A stretch of 64,000 nucleotides of DNA from an uncultured Oxalobacteraceae bacterium (GTDB taxonomy: Bacteria > Pseudomonadota > Gammaproteobacteria > Burkholderiales > Burkholderiaceae_D): positions 28,575-92,574 of the forward strand of contig CAIOYD010000052.1 in the NCBI GenBank assembly GCA_903862415.1, written 5' to 3'. This document shows, piece by piece, positions 28,064 to 35,685 of this stretch. The position numbers were made by a program, and so were the translations under genes. Under the pieces are notes generated by a model. It did no database searches. It was not told the origin of the DNA and saw only the letters and a list, made by a program, of their open reading frames with translations. Each line of letters opens with the position of its first letter. Position 1 is the stretch's first letter.

Positions 28064-29356
28064 TTAACGCAGTGTTTCCAGCGTCTGAGCAATCTGATTA
28101 GCAGTTTTAATCGTCTGCGCATTCGCCTGATAATTCTGCTGGGCAGTAATCATGTTCACCAACTCACCCGTCAGATCGGTGTTCGAATTTTCAACTGCGC
28201 TCGACTGCAATTCACCCAGATTGCTCGAACCCGGCACACCCAGCACCGGCACACCCGAACTGGTGGTAGCAACCCACTGATTATTCCCGATCGACTGCAA
28301 GCCATTCGGGTTGATGAAGTTGTTTAAGACAATCTGACCCAGCGTCGTGGTTTGTCCGTTGGTATAGGTGCCGGTCAAAATGCCGTTGGCACCGGCACTG
28401 AACTGCGCCAGCTGGCCCGAAGCATAGCCATCCTGAGTTTGCGAATTGACTGCCGAAGCCGAACCATATTGCGTGGTATTGGAAAAATTCATCGTCACCG
28501 CCTGCGGTGTGGTGGAACCATTGGCCAGCGAAATCGAGACCGGAAAATTGAATAATGGCGTCGGACCTGGTGTGGATGTCGTCGGATCCATGGCACCGGA
28601 ACTGTTAAAGGCAAAGGTTGCAATCTGTCCGGCGGCCACCGCAGGAGCCACCGCTGCCACCAGAGCGCCATCCATGGTGGCATATACGTTCCAGGTGTTT
28701 TCACCGGTGGTCGGTGCCACAGCACTCACACCATTGTTCACATAATAGGTTTGCAGTGCATGCACATCACCCAGACTGTCATAGACACTGACTGAAGTCG
28801 AATACGTGTAGGTAGCAGGATTGGTCGGCAAAAAACCAGCTGCCGGCAATACCGGCGCACTGGAATTCAGATTGAGCACCGTGCCAACATTGGCCGTGGT
28901 TTTCGGCGGCAGATTGGCACTGTTAATCACCAGATTACCGAGCACCCCGGTATTGAGTACACCGTTAGCATTAGCTGAATAGCCGGTCACATTAGCACCG
29001 GTAGTGGTGACTATCGCGCCACTTTGATTCAGTAAAAACTGACCGTTACGGGTATAACTGATGGCACCATTGGTACTTACACGGAAAAATCCACCACCAT
29101 TGATCGCAATATCCAGAGGATTATTCGTGGTGGTTATCGTACCCTGATTAAAGGACTGCTGCACATTCGACGAAGATACACCGATACCGATGGCACTGCC
29201 GCTGCCGCCGCCACCGAGCGAATTGGCATACACGTCGGCAAAATCCACCCCACCCGATTTAAAACCGACCGTACTGGCATTGGCGATGTTATTACCGATC
29301 ACATTTAATTGTGTCTGCGCTGAATTCAAGCCACTGAGTCCCTGATTAATTGCCAT
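28064..29356 (-). CDS. flgE: Flagellar hook protein FlgE
   Basis: 430 residues, near the usual size. N-terminus AINQGLSGLNSAQTQLNVIG with NNIANASTVGFKSGGVDFAD; C-terminus NTDLTGELVNMITAQQNYQA. Glycine- and alanine-rich D1/D2 regions lie between. It polymerises into the universal joint. AGGGGA precedes the ATG. FlgD (next upstream in the operon) is its cap. Confidence 0.96.
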   Translation of the reverse strand: MAINQGLSGLNSAQTQLNVIGNNIANASTVGFKSGGVDFADVYANSLGGGGSGSAIGIGVSSSNVQQSFNQGTITTTNNPLDIAINGGGFFRVSTNGAISYTRNGQFLLNQSGAIVTTTGANVTGYSANANGVLNTGVLGNLVINSANLPPKTTANVGTVLNLNSSAPVLPAAGFLPTNPATYTYSTSVSVYDSLGDVHALQTYYVNNGVSAVAPTTGENTWNVYATMDGALVAAVAPAVAAGQIATFAFNSSGAMDPTTSTPGPTPLFNFPVSISLANGSTTPQAVTMNFSNTTQYGSASAVNSQTQDGYASGQLAQFSAGANGILTGTYTNGQTTTLGQIVLNNFINPNGLQSIGNNQWVATTSSGVPVLGVPGSSNLGELQSSAVENSNTDLTGELVNMITAQQNYQANAQTIKTANQIAQTLETLR

Positions 29357-29370
29357 GATATATCCCCTGT

Positions 29371-30084
29371 TTAAAGAATTTGTAACACGTTGGAAATGTT
29401 GACAGACCCAATATCAGGAATGTTCAACATCGCTCCAGCCGAACTGGTCGCCACCGAAGTCACCGTACCTACCGATAAAGCGGTGCTGTTCACCGCTGCC
29501 TTACCGTTGGTGGCTGCAATTGAAAAAGAATACTGACCGTCAGGCGCTGTGGTGCCGCTGTCCGTCAGGCCATTCCAGGGAATCGCAGACACTCCGGCCG
29601 GCATACTGCCCAGACTCATGGTGGCGACCGTATTGCCGGCGGAATTTTTAATCACTGCCTGAACATTCGACGCCGCAGCATCGAGCTTGACCCCGAACTG
29701 CGCAGCACCGGAAGCGAGCGTAATCGAACTGCCCGGCACCACCACGGTATGATTGATCAAATTGCTGGCCTGCAGTGTTTGGGTCGACTGAAAGTTACTC
29801 ATCAGACTGCTCATGGTGGAATTGAGCTGACCGATACCGCTGACGGTGGACAGCTGCGCCATCTGGCTGGTTACCTGAGAATTATCCATCGGGTTGAGCG
29901 GATCCTGATTTTTCAGCTGCGTAATGAGCATGGTCATGAAATTATTTTGCAGACTGGCCGCGCTGGTATTACCACTGAGTGCACTGGCAGCACTGGTCGG
30001 ATTCGAACTGGTGGTGCTGGTACTTTTGCCCGGATTCATTGTTGCCAGCAATGACGGTGAAACTGAATTTATGGTGGTAGCCAT
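29371..30084 (-). CDS. flgD: Flagellar hook assembly scaffold FlgD
   Basis: 237 residues. The conserved N-terminal segment is FMTMLITQLKNQDPLNPMDN (about 48-67), followed by SQMAQLSTVSGIGQLN. The C-terminal part has the FlgD Ig-like/Tudor fold pattern (WNGLTDSGTTAPDGQYSFSI). It caps the growing hook. GGAG precedes the ATG. Confidence 0.96.
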   Translation of the reverse strand: MATTINSVSPSLLATMNPGKSTSTTSSNPTSAASALSGNTSAASLQNNFMTMLITQLKNQDPLNPMDNSQVTSQMAQLSTVSGIGQLNSTMSSLMSNFQSTQTLQASNLINHTVVVPGSSITLASGAAQFGVKLDAAASNVQAVIKNSAGNTVATMSLGSMPAGVSAIPWNGLTDSGTTAPDGQYSFSIAATNGKAAVNSTALSVGTVTSVATSSAGAMLNIPDIGSVNISNVLQIL

Positions 30085-30125
30085 CTCAACTCCTGAAGGT
30101 AGTGTTCACTAATTTATTGCGACGA

Positions 30126-30530
30126 TTACTGTCCTATGGTCAGCGCTTTCATCAACATCGTTTTTGCGGCATTCATGGTGTCGACATTGGTTTGATAAGA
30201 ACGCGAGGCCGAAATCATATTCACCATTTCATCCACCACATTCACATTCGGCATGGCCACATACCCGTTGGCATCGGCCAGCGGATGTTGCGGGTCATAC
30301 TTGAGTTGTGCCGGTGTAGCGTCTTCCACCACCTGCTGCACCCTGACACCGGTGGCACTGTCTTCCGACAGCGGCACGGCTGAAAATACCACCTGCTTGG
30401 CCTTATACGGCTGACCATTCGAACTGGTCACACTGTCGGCATTGGCCAGATTGCTGGCCACCACATTGAGACGCTGTGACTGCGCACTCATGGCGGAACC
30501 GGCGACATTAAACACATCAAATAAGGACAT
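30126..30530 (-). CDS. flgC: Flagellar proximal rod protein FlgC
   Basis: 134 residues, the exact family size. N-terminus FDVFNVAGSAMSAQSQRLNV with SNLANADS; C-terminus PNVNVVDEMVNMISASRSYQ, TNVDTMNAAKTM. GGGAG precedes the ATG. It lies 13 bp after flgB. Confidence 0.96.
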   Translation of the reverse strand: MSLFDVFNVAGSAMSAQSQRLNVVASNLANADSVTSSNGQPYKAKQVVFSAVPLSEDSATGVRVQQVVEDATPAQLKYDPQHPLADANGYVAMPNVNVVDEMVNMISASRSYQTNVDTMNAAKTMLMKALTIGQ

Positions 30531-30543
30531 AAATTACTCCCGC

Positions 30544-30954
30544 TTAGCTCTGGATCACGGCCAGCATATTGTGAATCTGGGCCGTCACCAGTGTGACGGT
30601 GGCTTCATAGCGCACACCATTATCAGCAAACTGCATGCGTTCTTTATCGGTATCGACATCATTACCATCAATACTGCCCTGCTGATCATTTCTGAACTGA
30701 ATCGCGGCACCGGTGGCGCTATTACCTTTGACTTGCTGATGCGCACCCGACGTGGTGGCCAGCGTCAGCGGCCCCTGTTGTCCGAGCCTGGCCTGCGACA
30801 CCTGTTGCAGGGCGGCAGAAAAATTAATATCACGCGCTTTATAATTAGGCGTATCGGCATTGGCAATATTTGAAGCAATCAACTCCTGGCGCGCTTCGCG
30901 CACCCGCAAGGCCGACTGTTGCAAATTCAATAGCTTATCTAATCCACTGCTCAT
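30544..30954 (-). CDS. flgB: Flagellar proximal rod protein FlgB
   Basis: 136 residues. MSSGLDKLLNLQQSALRVRE, then ANADTPNYKARDINF, the signature of FlgB. The C-terminus RYEATVTLVTAQIHNMLAVI fits. The start at 30954 follows GGAGAG at 7-nt spacing; an upstream frame to 31038 is not supported. It is the first gene of the flgB-L operon, divergent from flgA across about 170 bp. Confidence 0.95.
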   Translation of the reverse strand: MSSGLDKLLNLQQSALRVREARQELIASNIANADTPNYKARDINFSAALQQVSQARLGQQGPLTLATTSGAHQQVKGNSATGAAIQFRNDQQGSIDGNDVDTDKERMQFADNGVRYEATVTLVTAQIHNMLAVIQS

Positions 30955-31127
30955 TATGCTCTCCTGCCCGCTATTCATAAGACGGTTTTTTCTATGAATG
31001 ATTTTATCCCTAAGCAACCGTCCTGATCGGCAAAGCAAACCGACAAATAGCGCTCTGTTCGCGGTTTTAAAAATCCACTTCAGGAATAAGATTTACTGGT
31101 CGATAAGGTTATTGGGCAGGAAATAAC

Positions 31128-31853
31128 ATGAAACCAGTCAAACCGAGGTTATTACAACAACTTGCATGCCGATGTAGCCTTCTTGTCGTTCTCGGCGCGT
31201 ATGCGCTGGGTGCTGTTGCCGAGGGAACTAAACAGGATTTAAATGAAATTCGCGCCAGCGTAAAACACTACCTGAGCCAGGAAAGCACTGGCCTGCCTGG
31301 TGAGGTCACTGTGGAAGTTGGTAATCTGGATACCCGCCTCAACTTGGCGGCCTGCACCACACTGGAACCATTTCTCCCCGCCGGCAGCCATCTGTGGGGT
31401 AAAACTACCGTTGGCGTGCGCTGCAGTGCACCGCAAACCTGGGTGATTTATGTATCAGGCAGCGTCAAAATCTGGGGAAGTTATTATGTTTCTGCTAAAT
31501 CCATTTCTCAGGGACAAACCATCAGCGACAGCGATATCAGCGCCGTCAGGGGTGACCTGACCACCATGGCCAGCGGCATCGTGACCGAAGCCAGTCAGGC
31601 GATCAACCATACCTCGACCATGTCAATCGCGGCCGGCTTACCTTTACGACAAGATAGCCTGCGCTTACAACAGGCAGTCCTGCAGGGTCAGGTAATCCGC
31701 CTGGTGTCAGCCGGCAACGGTTTTAAAGTTTCCACTGACGCACAGGCCTTAGCCAATGCCAGTGAGGGGCAGATAGTCAAGGTAAAAACCGGTAGTGGAC
31801 AAGTTTTAAGCGGCACCGCCAAATCAGGCGGAATAGTCGAAGTACTCAATTAA
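31128..31853 (+). CDS. flgA: Flagellar P-ring assembly chaperone FlgA
   Basis: 241 residues with a Sec signal (about 1-30). The C-terminal SAF-like domain holds the FlgA hallmarks: VEVGNLDTRLNLAACTTLEP, WGKTTVGVRCSAPQTWVIYV, and GQVIRLVSAGNGFKVSTDAQ. It is a periplasmic chaperone for FlgI. AGGAAA precedes the ATG. It is divergent from flgB and upstream of flgM. Confidence 0.95.
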   Translation: MKPVKPRLLQQLACRCSLLVVLGAYALGAVAEGTKQDLNEIRASVKHYLSQESTGLPGEVTVEVGNLDTRLNLAACTTLEPFLPAGSHLWGKTTVGVRCSAPQTWVIYVSGSVKIWGSYYVSAKSISQGQTISDSDISAVRGDLTTMASGIVTEASQAINHTSTMSIAAGLPLRQDSLRLQQAVLQGQVIRLVSAGNGFKVSTDAQALANASEGQIVKVKTGSGQVLSGTAKSGGIVEVLN

Positions 31854-31865
31854 AATTTAAAGTAT

Positions 31866-31892
31866 TAAAGTTTTTTTGGAATGCGTCGATAA
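31866..31892 (+). promoter_or_regulatory. Sigma-28 (FliA) promoter of flgM
   Basis: TAAAGTTT at 31866-31873, an 11-nt spacer, then GTCGATAA at 31885-31892. This is one base from the class-3 flagellar consensus TAAAGTTT-N11-GCCGATAA. It lies about 45 bp before the flgM GTG and would tie the anti-sigma gene to late flagellar expression. Confidence 0.88.
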
Positions 31893-31936
31893 ACAGGCAT
31901 GAGATACCGATCAATCCGCTTAACAGAGGTGATGCT

Positions 31937-32296
31937 GTGAACCCAATTAATGCAACTTCGACAACGACTGTGCAGCCCGCAAGCTCGCCGCCAGTCAAAC
32001 CCAACTCAGGCGCCCCCGCCGGAGATGTTGCTACCAATGCAAGTAATGCCGCCACCACCGGCAGTGCCAGTGGCGCAGGCAATGCTCCGACGAGCAGCAC
32101 CGTAACAACCATTTCGACCATCTCCACGCAATTGCAGGCGGCACAGGCAACCTCATCTTCGGATGCGGTGTTTTCGTCGAATAAGGTGAATGAAATTAAA
32201 TTAGCCATTTCGGAAGGCCGTTTTCAGGTCAACTCGGAAAAAGTGGCCAACGGACTGCTTGAAAGTGTCAGTGAATTACTTAATTCCCGACGCTAG
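31937..32296 (+). CDS. flgM: Anti-sigma-28 factor FlgM
   Basis: 119 residues. A low-complexity, Ser/Ala/Thr/Pro-rich N-terminal half is followed by the FlgM C-terminal domain: NKVNEIKLAISEGRFQVNSE, then KVANGLLESVSELL. It binds FliA until hook completion allows its export. GTG start with AGAGGTGA upstream. A sigma-28 promoter at 31866-31892 precedes it. FliA is encoded at 36397-37128 on the other strand. Confidence 0.93.
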   Translation: MNPINATSTTTVQPASSPPVKPNSGAPAGDVATNASNAATTGSASGAGNAPTSSTVTTISTISTQLQAAQATSSSDAVFSSNKVNEIKLAISEGRFQVNSEKVANGLLESVSELLNSRR

Positions 32297-32343
32297 TGAC
32301 TACCAGTAACAGCGACACAGTTATTTACAAGAATTGAGCACCG

Positions 32344-32820
32344 ATGAATACCTTACTGATCTGCATACAGAATGAAGCCAGTGCGATGACAGCCTTAGTT
32401 GAGGTATTGACACAGGAACAGCATGCCCTGACGCAGGCACCCTCGCTGCCGCTGATGGAACAGATCAATCTGGTCACGCAACAAAAAAACGAACGCATCA
32501 ACAGCATTACCCAACTCAGTCAGTTGCGCCAGAATGAATTGGTCAGACTGGGGTTTCATCAAGCCGACATCAATTTATCCGGCTGGCTGCAGGATAAGAC
32601 CCAGATAGCGAGCTGGGAACAACTCATCAAACTGACCAAAAAAGCCAAAGAACTCAACCGCGTCAATGGCCTGTTAATCACCCGCCATCTGGTGCGCAAT
32701 CAAAGCACCCTGCAAGTGCTGTATCACAATCACCACCCGGAAACTGCCCCGGCACTGTACGGTGCCAACGGCCAGTCCAGCAACCAGCGCAGCCTCATGC
32801 GCGGGTTCGCCGCCAAATAA
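32344..32820 (+). CDS. flgN: Flagellar export chaperone FlgN
   Basis: 158 residues, helical, with the FlgN-like core (LVEVLTQEQHALTQAP ... EQINLVTQQKNERI) and C-terminal region ALYGANGQSSNQRSLMRGFA. FlgN is the chaperone for FlgK and FlgL. Its final 20 or so codons and stop are exactly duplicated at 34830-34890, on the far side of the AbiE module. The copy here keeps the gene intact. Confidence 0.92.
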   Translation: MNTLLICIQNEASAMTALVEVLTQEQHALTQAPSLPLMEQINLVTQQKNERINSITQLSQLRQNELVRLGFHQADINLSGWLQDKTQIASWEQLIKLTKKAKELNRVNGLLITRHLVRNQSTLQVLYHNHHPETAPALYGANGQSSNQRSLMRGFAAK

Positions 32821-32822
32821 AT
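32762..32822. repeat. 61-bp direct repeat, left copy (flgN 3' end)
   Basis: Starts GTGCCAACGG and ends CCAAATAAAT. It is identical over 61 bp to 34830-34890. This copy encodes the C-terminus and stop of FlgN. The two copies bracket the AbiE toxin-antitoxin pair, as the ends of an inserted segment would. Confidence 0.95.
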
Positions 32823-32868
32823 AGCCCATCGTTTACGAACGATAACCCGTCTTTGCCGCCCCGCCCCC

Positions 32869-32922
32869 CGTCATTTCCGCCCCCCCGTCATTTCCGCGCA
32901 GGCGGAAATCCAGTGTCGTTAA
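32869..32922. repeat. Palindromic repeat of the GTCATTCCCGCG family, one and a half copies
   Basis: A half copy CGTCATTTCCGC (32869-32880) is followed by a full copy CGTCATTTCCGCGCAGGCGG... AAATCCAGTGTCGTTAA (32886-32922). The hairpin arms TTTCCGC/GCGGAAA have matching changes relative to the 28021 copy (TTCCCGC/GCGGGAA), so pairing is kept. Confidence 0.8.
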
Positions 32923-33165
32923 CCGCAGATACATCAACCAATCCGGTCTTCACTGCAACTTCAAATCAGGCAGCTTTTCCAGTCTGGCAGCCTCGGCTGT
33001 ATCTTCAAACACACCGACAGTCCGTATTTGTACGTAGCAGTTCCTTCACGCGCTGTATTGATGTTGGGAATACCATGGATTTTTTGAGAAAAGTCAAAGG
33101 TCGTGGTGAACCATCAGCACGATCTTTTTTAAAAGCTGCACGGTAACTGGACAAAGTCACCCACC

Positions 33166-33194
33166 TTGACAAGTGTCAGAAGTTTTTGCATAAT
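33166..33194 (+). promoter_or_regulatory. Sigma-70 promoter of abiEi-abiEii with overlapping palindrome
   Basis: Consensus TTGACA (33166-33171), a 17-nt spacer and CATAAT (33189-33194), 24 bp before the abiEi ATG. A perfect palindrome TGACA-AG-TGTCA (33167-33178) covers the -35 box and a related GGACAAAGTCAC lies just upstream. AbiEi antitoxins are known to repress their own promoters through inverted repeats, so this is a likely operator. Confidence 0.8.
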
Positions 33195-33218
33195 TCTACC
33201 AAAAAGGAGTGTTTCACC

Positions 33219-33815
33219 ATGCAAACCATTGCCAAACAAGTACTGAATTTCACGACCCTGTTACCGGAAGGCACTCCTTTTGTTGCGAAAGAACTTTTGC
33301 ATTTGGGTGCCCGGGCTGCAGTCGATCAAGTTCTCTCGCGCATGGCGAAACGAGGTGCTTTGCTGCGGGCTGGGCGCGGCATTTATGTCTTGCCCATTAA
33401 AAGCCGCTTCGGTACGCATGCACCATCCACCCATAAAATGGTCGAGGAACTGGCCGGCAAGCGTGGAGAGACCATCGTACCCCATGGAGCTGCCGCAGCC
33501 AATGCGCTTGGCCTCACCACACAAGTACCAATGAAATCCATCTATCTGACATCCGGGCGTAACCGGAGCCTGAAAATCGGCGCGCAAACAGTCGAGTTTC
33601 GCCATGCCCCCATCTGGCAACTGATTTTTCCTGGCCGTCCGGCGGGAGACGTCATACGGGCACTCGCCTGGCTGGGGCCGCTGAAAGCGGGTGAGGCACT
33701 ACGCAAGCTTCAATCAGACATGAAGGCATCCGAACTCGACGAAGTCGTCTCGGCCCGGGCGCGCCTGCCGTCCTGGATGGCGCAAGAAGTCAGCGCCTTG
33801 CTCACACATGACTGA
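33219..33815 (+). CDS. abiEi: AbiEi-type antitoxin and autorepressor (DUF6088)
   Basis: 198 residues. The N-terminal winged helix-turn-helix (about 10-65) includes FVAKELLHLGARAAVDQVLS and RMAKRGALLRAGRGIYVLP, a standard AbiEi/DUF6088 pattern. The C-terminal domain (about 80-198) includes IVPHGAAAANALGLTTQVP and IYLTSGRNRSLKIG. In type IV toxin-antitoxin systems this protein counters the partner nucleotidyltransferase without binding it and represses the operon. AAGGAG precedes the ATG. It overlaps abiEii by 8 bp. Confidence 0.88.
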   Translation: MQTIAKQVLNFTTLLPEGTPFVAKELLHLGARAAVDQVLSRMAKRGALLRAGRGIYVLPIKSRFGTHAPSTHKMVEELAGKRGETIVPHGAAAANALGLTTQVPMKSIYLTSGRNRSLKIGAQTVEFRHAPIWQLIFPGRPAGDVIRALAWLGPLKAGEALRKLQSDMKASELDEVVSARARLPSWMAQEVSALLTHD

Positions 33816-34821
33816 TTTTTTTGAACTCACCACCGCGGAACGTCTGGAGGCACTTAACGCAGCTGCCAGCAGTTCTGGTCGTCAACCTCATCTGCTTGAA
33901 AAAGATATCTGGGTAGTCTGGGGGCTGCGGCAGCTGTTCGATGGTCCGCATGGCAGCCATTTGGTTTTTAAGGGTGGCACATCTCTGTCCAAGGCCTATG
34001 GAGTCATCCGCCGGTTTTCGGAGGATATCGACCTGACCTACGATATCCGTGCGATTGCAGCTGATCTGATTGGTGACGCCAAGGCACCTCTGCCAGTTAG
34101 CAAGAGCCAGGAAAAGAAATGGAGTAAAGCGATCCGGTCACGCCTGACAGCATGGGTCACCAGTGAAATCGTGCCGAGACTCAGAAAAGATCTTGAGCGA
34201 CAGTCTCTGCCTGCCTCGGTTCGCGTCGAAGACAATAAAGTTTTTATCAACTACGTTCCGTTGACAGCAGGTACGGGCTATGTTCACCCTGCGGTGATGC
34301 TGGAGTTCGGTGCCCGTTCTACTGGTGAGCCTAACGAACAACATCACATTCAGTGTGATGCGGCTGCATATCTGCCTATGCTTGAATTCCCGACCGCAAC
34401 GCCGCAGGCAATGCGCGCCGAGCGTACTTTTTGGGAGAAGGCCACGGCGATGCATGTTTTCTGTGCCCAAGGTATTTTTCGTGGTGGTGAACGTTTTTCC
34501 CGTCATTGGCATGACGTGGCCCGTCTGGATGCGGCCGGGTTCGTGGATAAGGCAATCACGGACACGGCATTTGGCAAAGCAGTTGCTGACCATAAAAGTA
34601 TATTTTTCATCGAAAAATCACCCTGTGGCGAATTGATTGACTATCACGCGGCAGTTTCTGGTGGTCTGCAACTTGTACCTGACAACGCTGCACTGGCAAA
34701 TCTGGCTTCCGATTATCAGCACATGGTCGATGACGGCTTGTTTCTGGATGATGTTGAGCCATTTGAAACTCTCATTGATCGATGCCGATTGATTCAGAAA
34801 AAGGCAAACGCAAGACCGTAA
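33808..34821 (+). CDS. abiEii: AbiEii-type nucleotidyltransferase toxin (DUF1814)
   Basis: 337 residues. The nucleotidyltransferase core is intact: FKGGTSLSKAYGVIRRFSED then IDLTYD (about residues 51-75), giving the GGTSLSK loop and the DxD-type metal site in SEDIDL. Later conserved parts are MLEFGARSTGEPNE and RTFWEKATAMH. AbiEii toxins modify tRNA or nucleotides and arrest growth, sometimes giving phage resistance. Its stop lies 8 bp before the right 61-bp repeat, so the module ends tightly at the junction. Confidence 0.9.
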   Translation: MTDFFELTTAERLEALNAAASSSGRQPHLLEKDIWVVWGLRQLFDGPHGSHLVFKGGTSLSKAYGVIRRFSEDIDLTYDIRAIAADLIGDAKAPLPVSKSQEKKWSKAIRSRLTAWVTSEIVPRLRKDLERQSLPASVRVEDNKVFINYVPLTAGTGYVHPAVMLEFGARSTGEPNEQHHIQCDAAAYLPMLEFPTATPQAMRAERTFWEKATAMHVFCAQGIFRGGERFSRHWHDVARLDAAGFVDKAITDTAFGKAVADHKSIFFIEKSPCGELIDYHAAVSGGLQLVPDNAALANLASDYQHMVDDGLFLDDVEPFETLIDRCRLIQKKANARP

Positions 34822-34829
34822 TTGTGGCA

Positions 34830-34890
34830 GTGCCAACGGCCAGTCCAGCAACCAGCGCAGCCTCATGCGCGGGTTCGCCGCCAAATAAAT
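34830..34890. repeat. 61-bp direct repeat, right copy (flgN 3'-end fragment)
   Basis: Identical to 32762-32822 but without the rest of flgN. It is followed directly by the motB end region, as the original flgN end must have been, so this copy keeps the old downstream junction and the left copy keeps the gene. Confidence 0.95.
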
Positions 34891-34899
34891 CCGATCCAC

Positions 34900-35685
34900 T
34901 CACCCGGGCGTCAACGGCACATCGGTCTGCTTCTCCGGAGTCAGAGAAAGAATAGTAATATTCACGCGCCGGTTTCGGGCCCGGCCTTCCTGCGTGTCAT
35001 TCGGGCTGACCGGCATTTTAGCGGCCTGACCGATGGCAGTCAGTCGACTTTCCGCGATACCGTTTTCCATAAACAAACGCACCACACTGCCGGCGCGTAC
35101 GGCGGATAATTCCCAGTTGGATGGAAATACACCGGTTTTGATCGGCACATCATCGGTATGCCCTTCGACCTGAATATCGTGATTATCACCGGCCAGCACC
35201 GTGGCAATGGCGGCCAGCGCCTGATTTGATTGCGGCGTGAGTTTGGCTTCCGCGGTGGCAAACAAGACACTGGCATTAATATCGATTGAAATCCCGCGAC
35301 TGGTTTGCGTGACCCGCACTTTACCTTCGCGAATCAGCGGTGCCAGAGTACCCAGAATACCCTGCGCCAGCGAGGTCATTTTTTGCTTTTCACGCTTCTG
35401 GCTTTCATTGACACCGGGCTTTTTGATAATCAGGCTCGGACCCGGCCCGGTACCGGGACCTTCTCCCGGCGTTGGCTTGGTGGAATTGTTATCCTGATTA
35501 AAGGCGTTTGATTTACCAAAGGCGGTAACGATCGAATTCGACATCACCCGGTACTTGCCTTCATTGATGGATGAGAGCGAATACATCACCACAAAAAACG
35601 CAAACAACAGGGTGATAAAATCGGCATACGACACCAGCCAGCGCTCATGATTGACGTGGCTTTCCGGAGCTTTACGCCTGGCCAT
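34900..35685 (-). CDS. motB: Flagellar stator protein MotB (MotD type)
   Basis: 261 residues. One membrane helix near 17-37 carries the proton-binding aspartate D22 in SYADFITLLFAFFVVMYSLS. A plug/linker rich in Gly and Pro follows, then an OmpA-like peptidoglycan-binding domain (about 125-245, VEGHTDDVPIK, NWELSAVRA, RARNRRVNI). The N-terminus MARRK...NHERWLVSYAD fits the MotD subgroup. The ATG at 35685 overlaps the motC end by 14 bp. Confidence 0.95.
   Translation of the reverse strand: MARRKAPESHVNHERWLVSYADFITLLFAFFVVMYSLSSINEGKYRVMSNSIVTAFGKSNAFNQDNNSTKPTPGEGPGTGPGPSLIIKKPGVNESQKREKQKMTSLAQGILGTLAPLIREGKVRVTQTSRGISIDINASVLFATAEAKLTPQSNQALAAIATVLAGDNHDIQVEGHTDDVPIKTGVFPSNWELSAVRAGSVVRLFMENGIAESRLTAIGQAAKMPVSPNDTQEGRARNRRVNITILSLTPEKQTDVPLTPG

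Larger units (their letters stand above)
32823..33218. other. Non-coding left part of the inserted segment
   Basis: About 400 bp between the left 61-bp repeat and abiEi. It holds an inverted repeat ATCGTT-TACG-AACGAT (32828-32843), one and a half copies of a palindromic repeat (32869-32922), and the abiE promoter (33166-33194). A frame of 97 codons (32853-33146) runs through the repeats and is not credible; its last 23 codons (33075-33146, MDFLRKVKGRGEPSARSFLK...) could be debris of a lost gene. Confidence 0.6.

Noticed and set aside
31080..31106. Second sigma-28 promoter before flgA (GGTCGATAAGG)
   Set aside because: The -10-like box is good, but no TAAAGTTT-like sequence sits 11 nt upstream.
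32853..33146. 97-codon open frame between flgN and abiEi
   Set aside because: It runs through palindromic repeats and poly-C stretches, has no ribosome-binding site and no recognisable domain.
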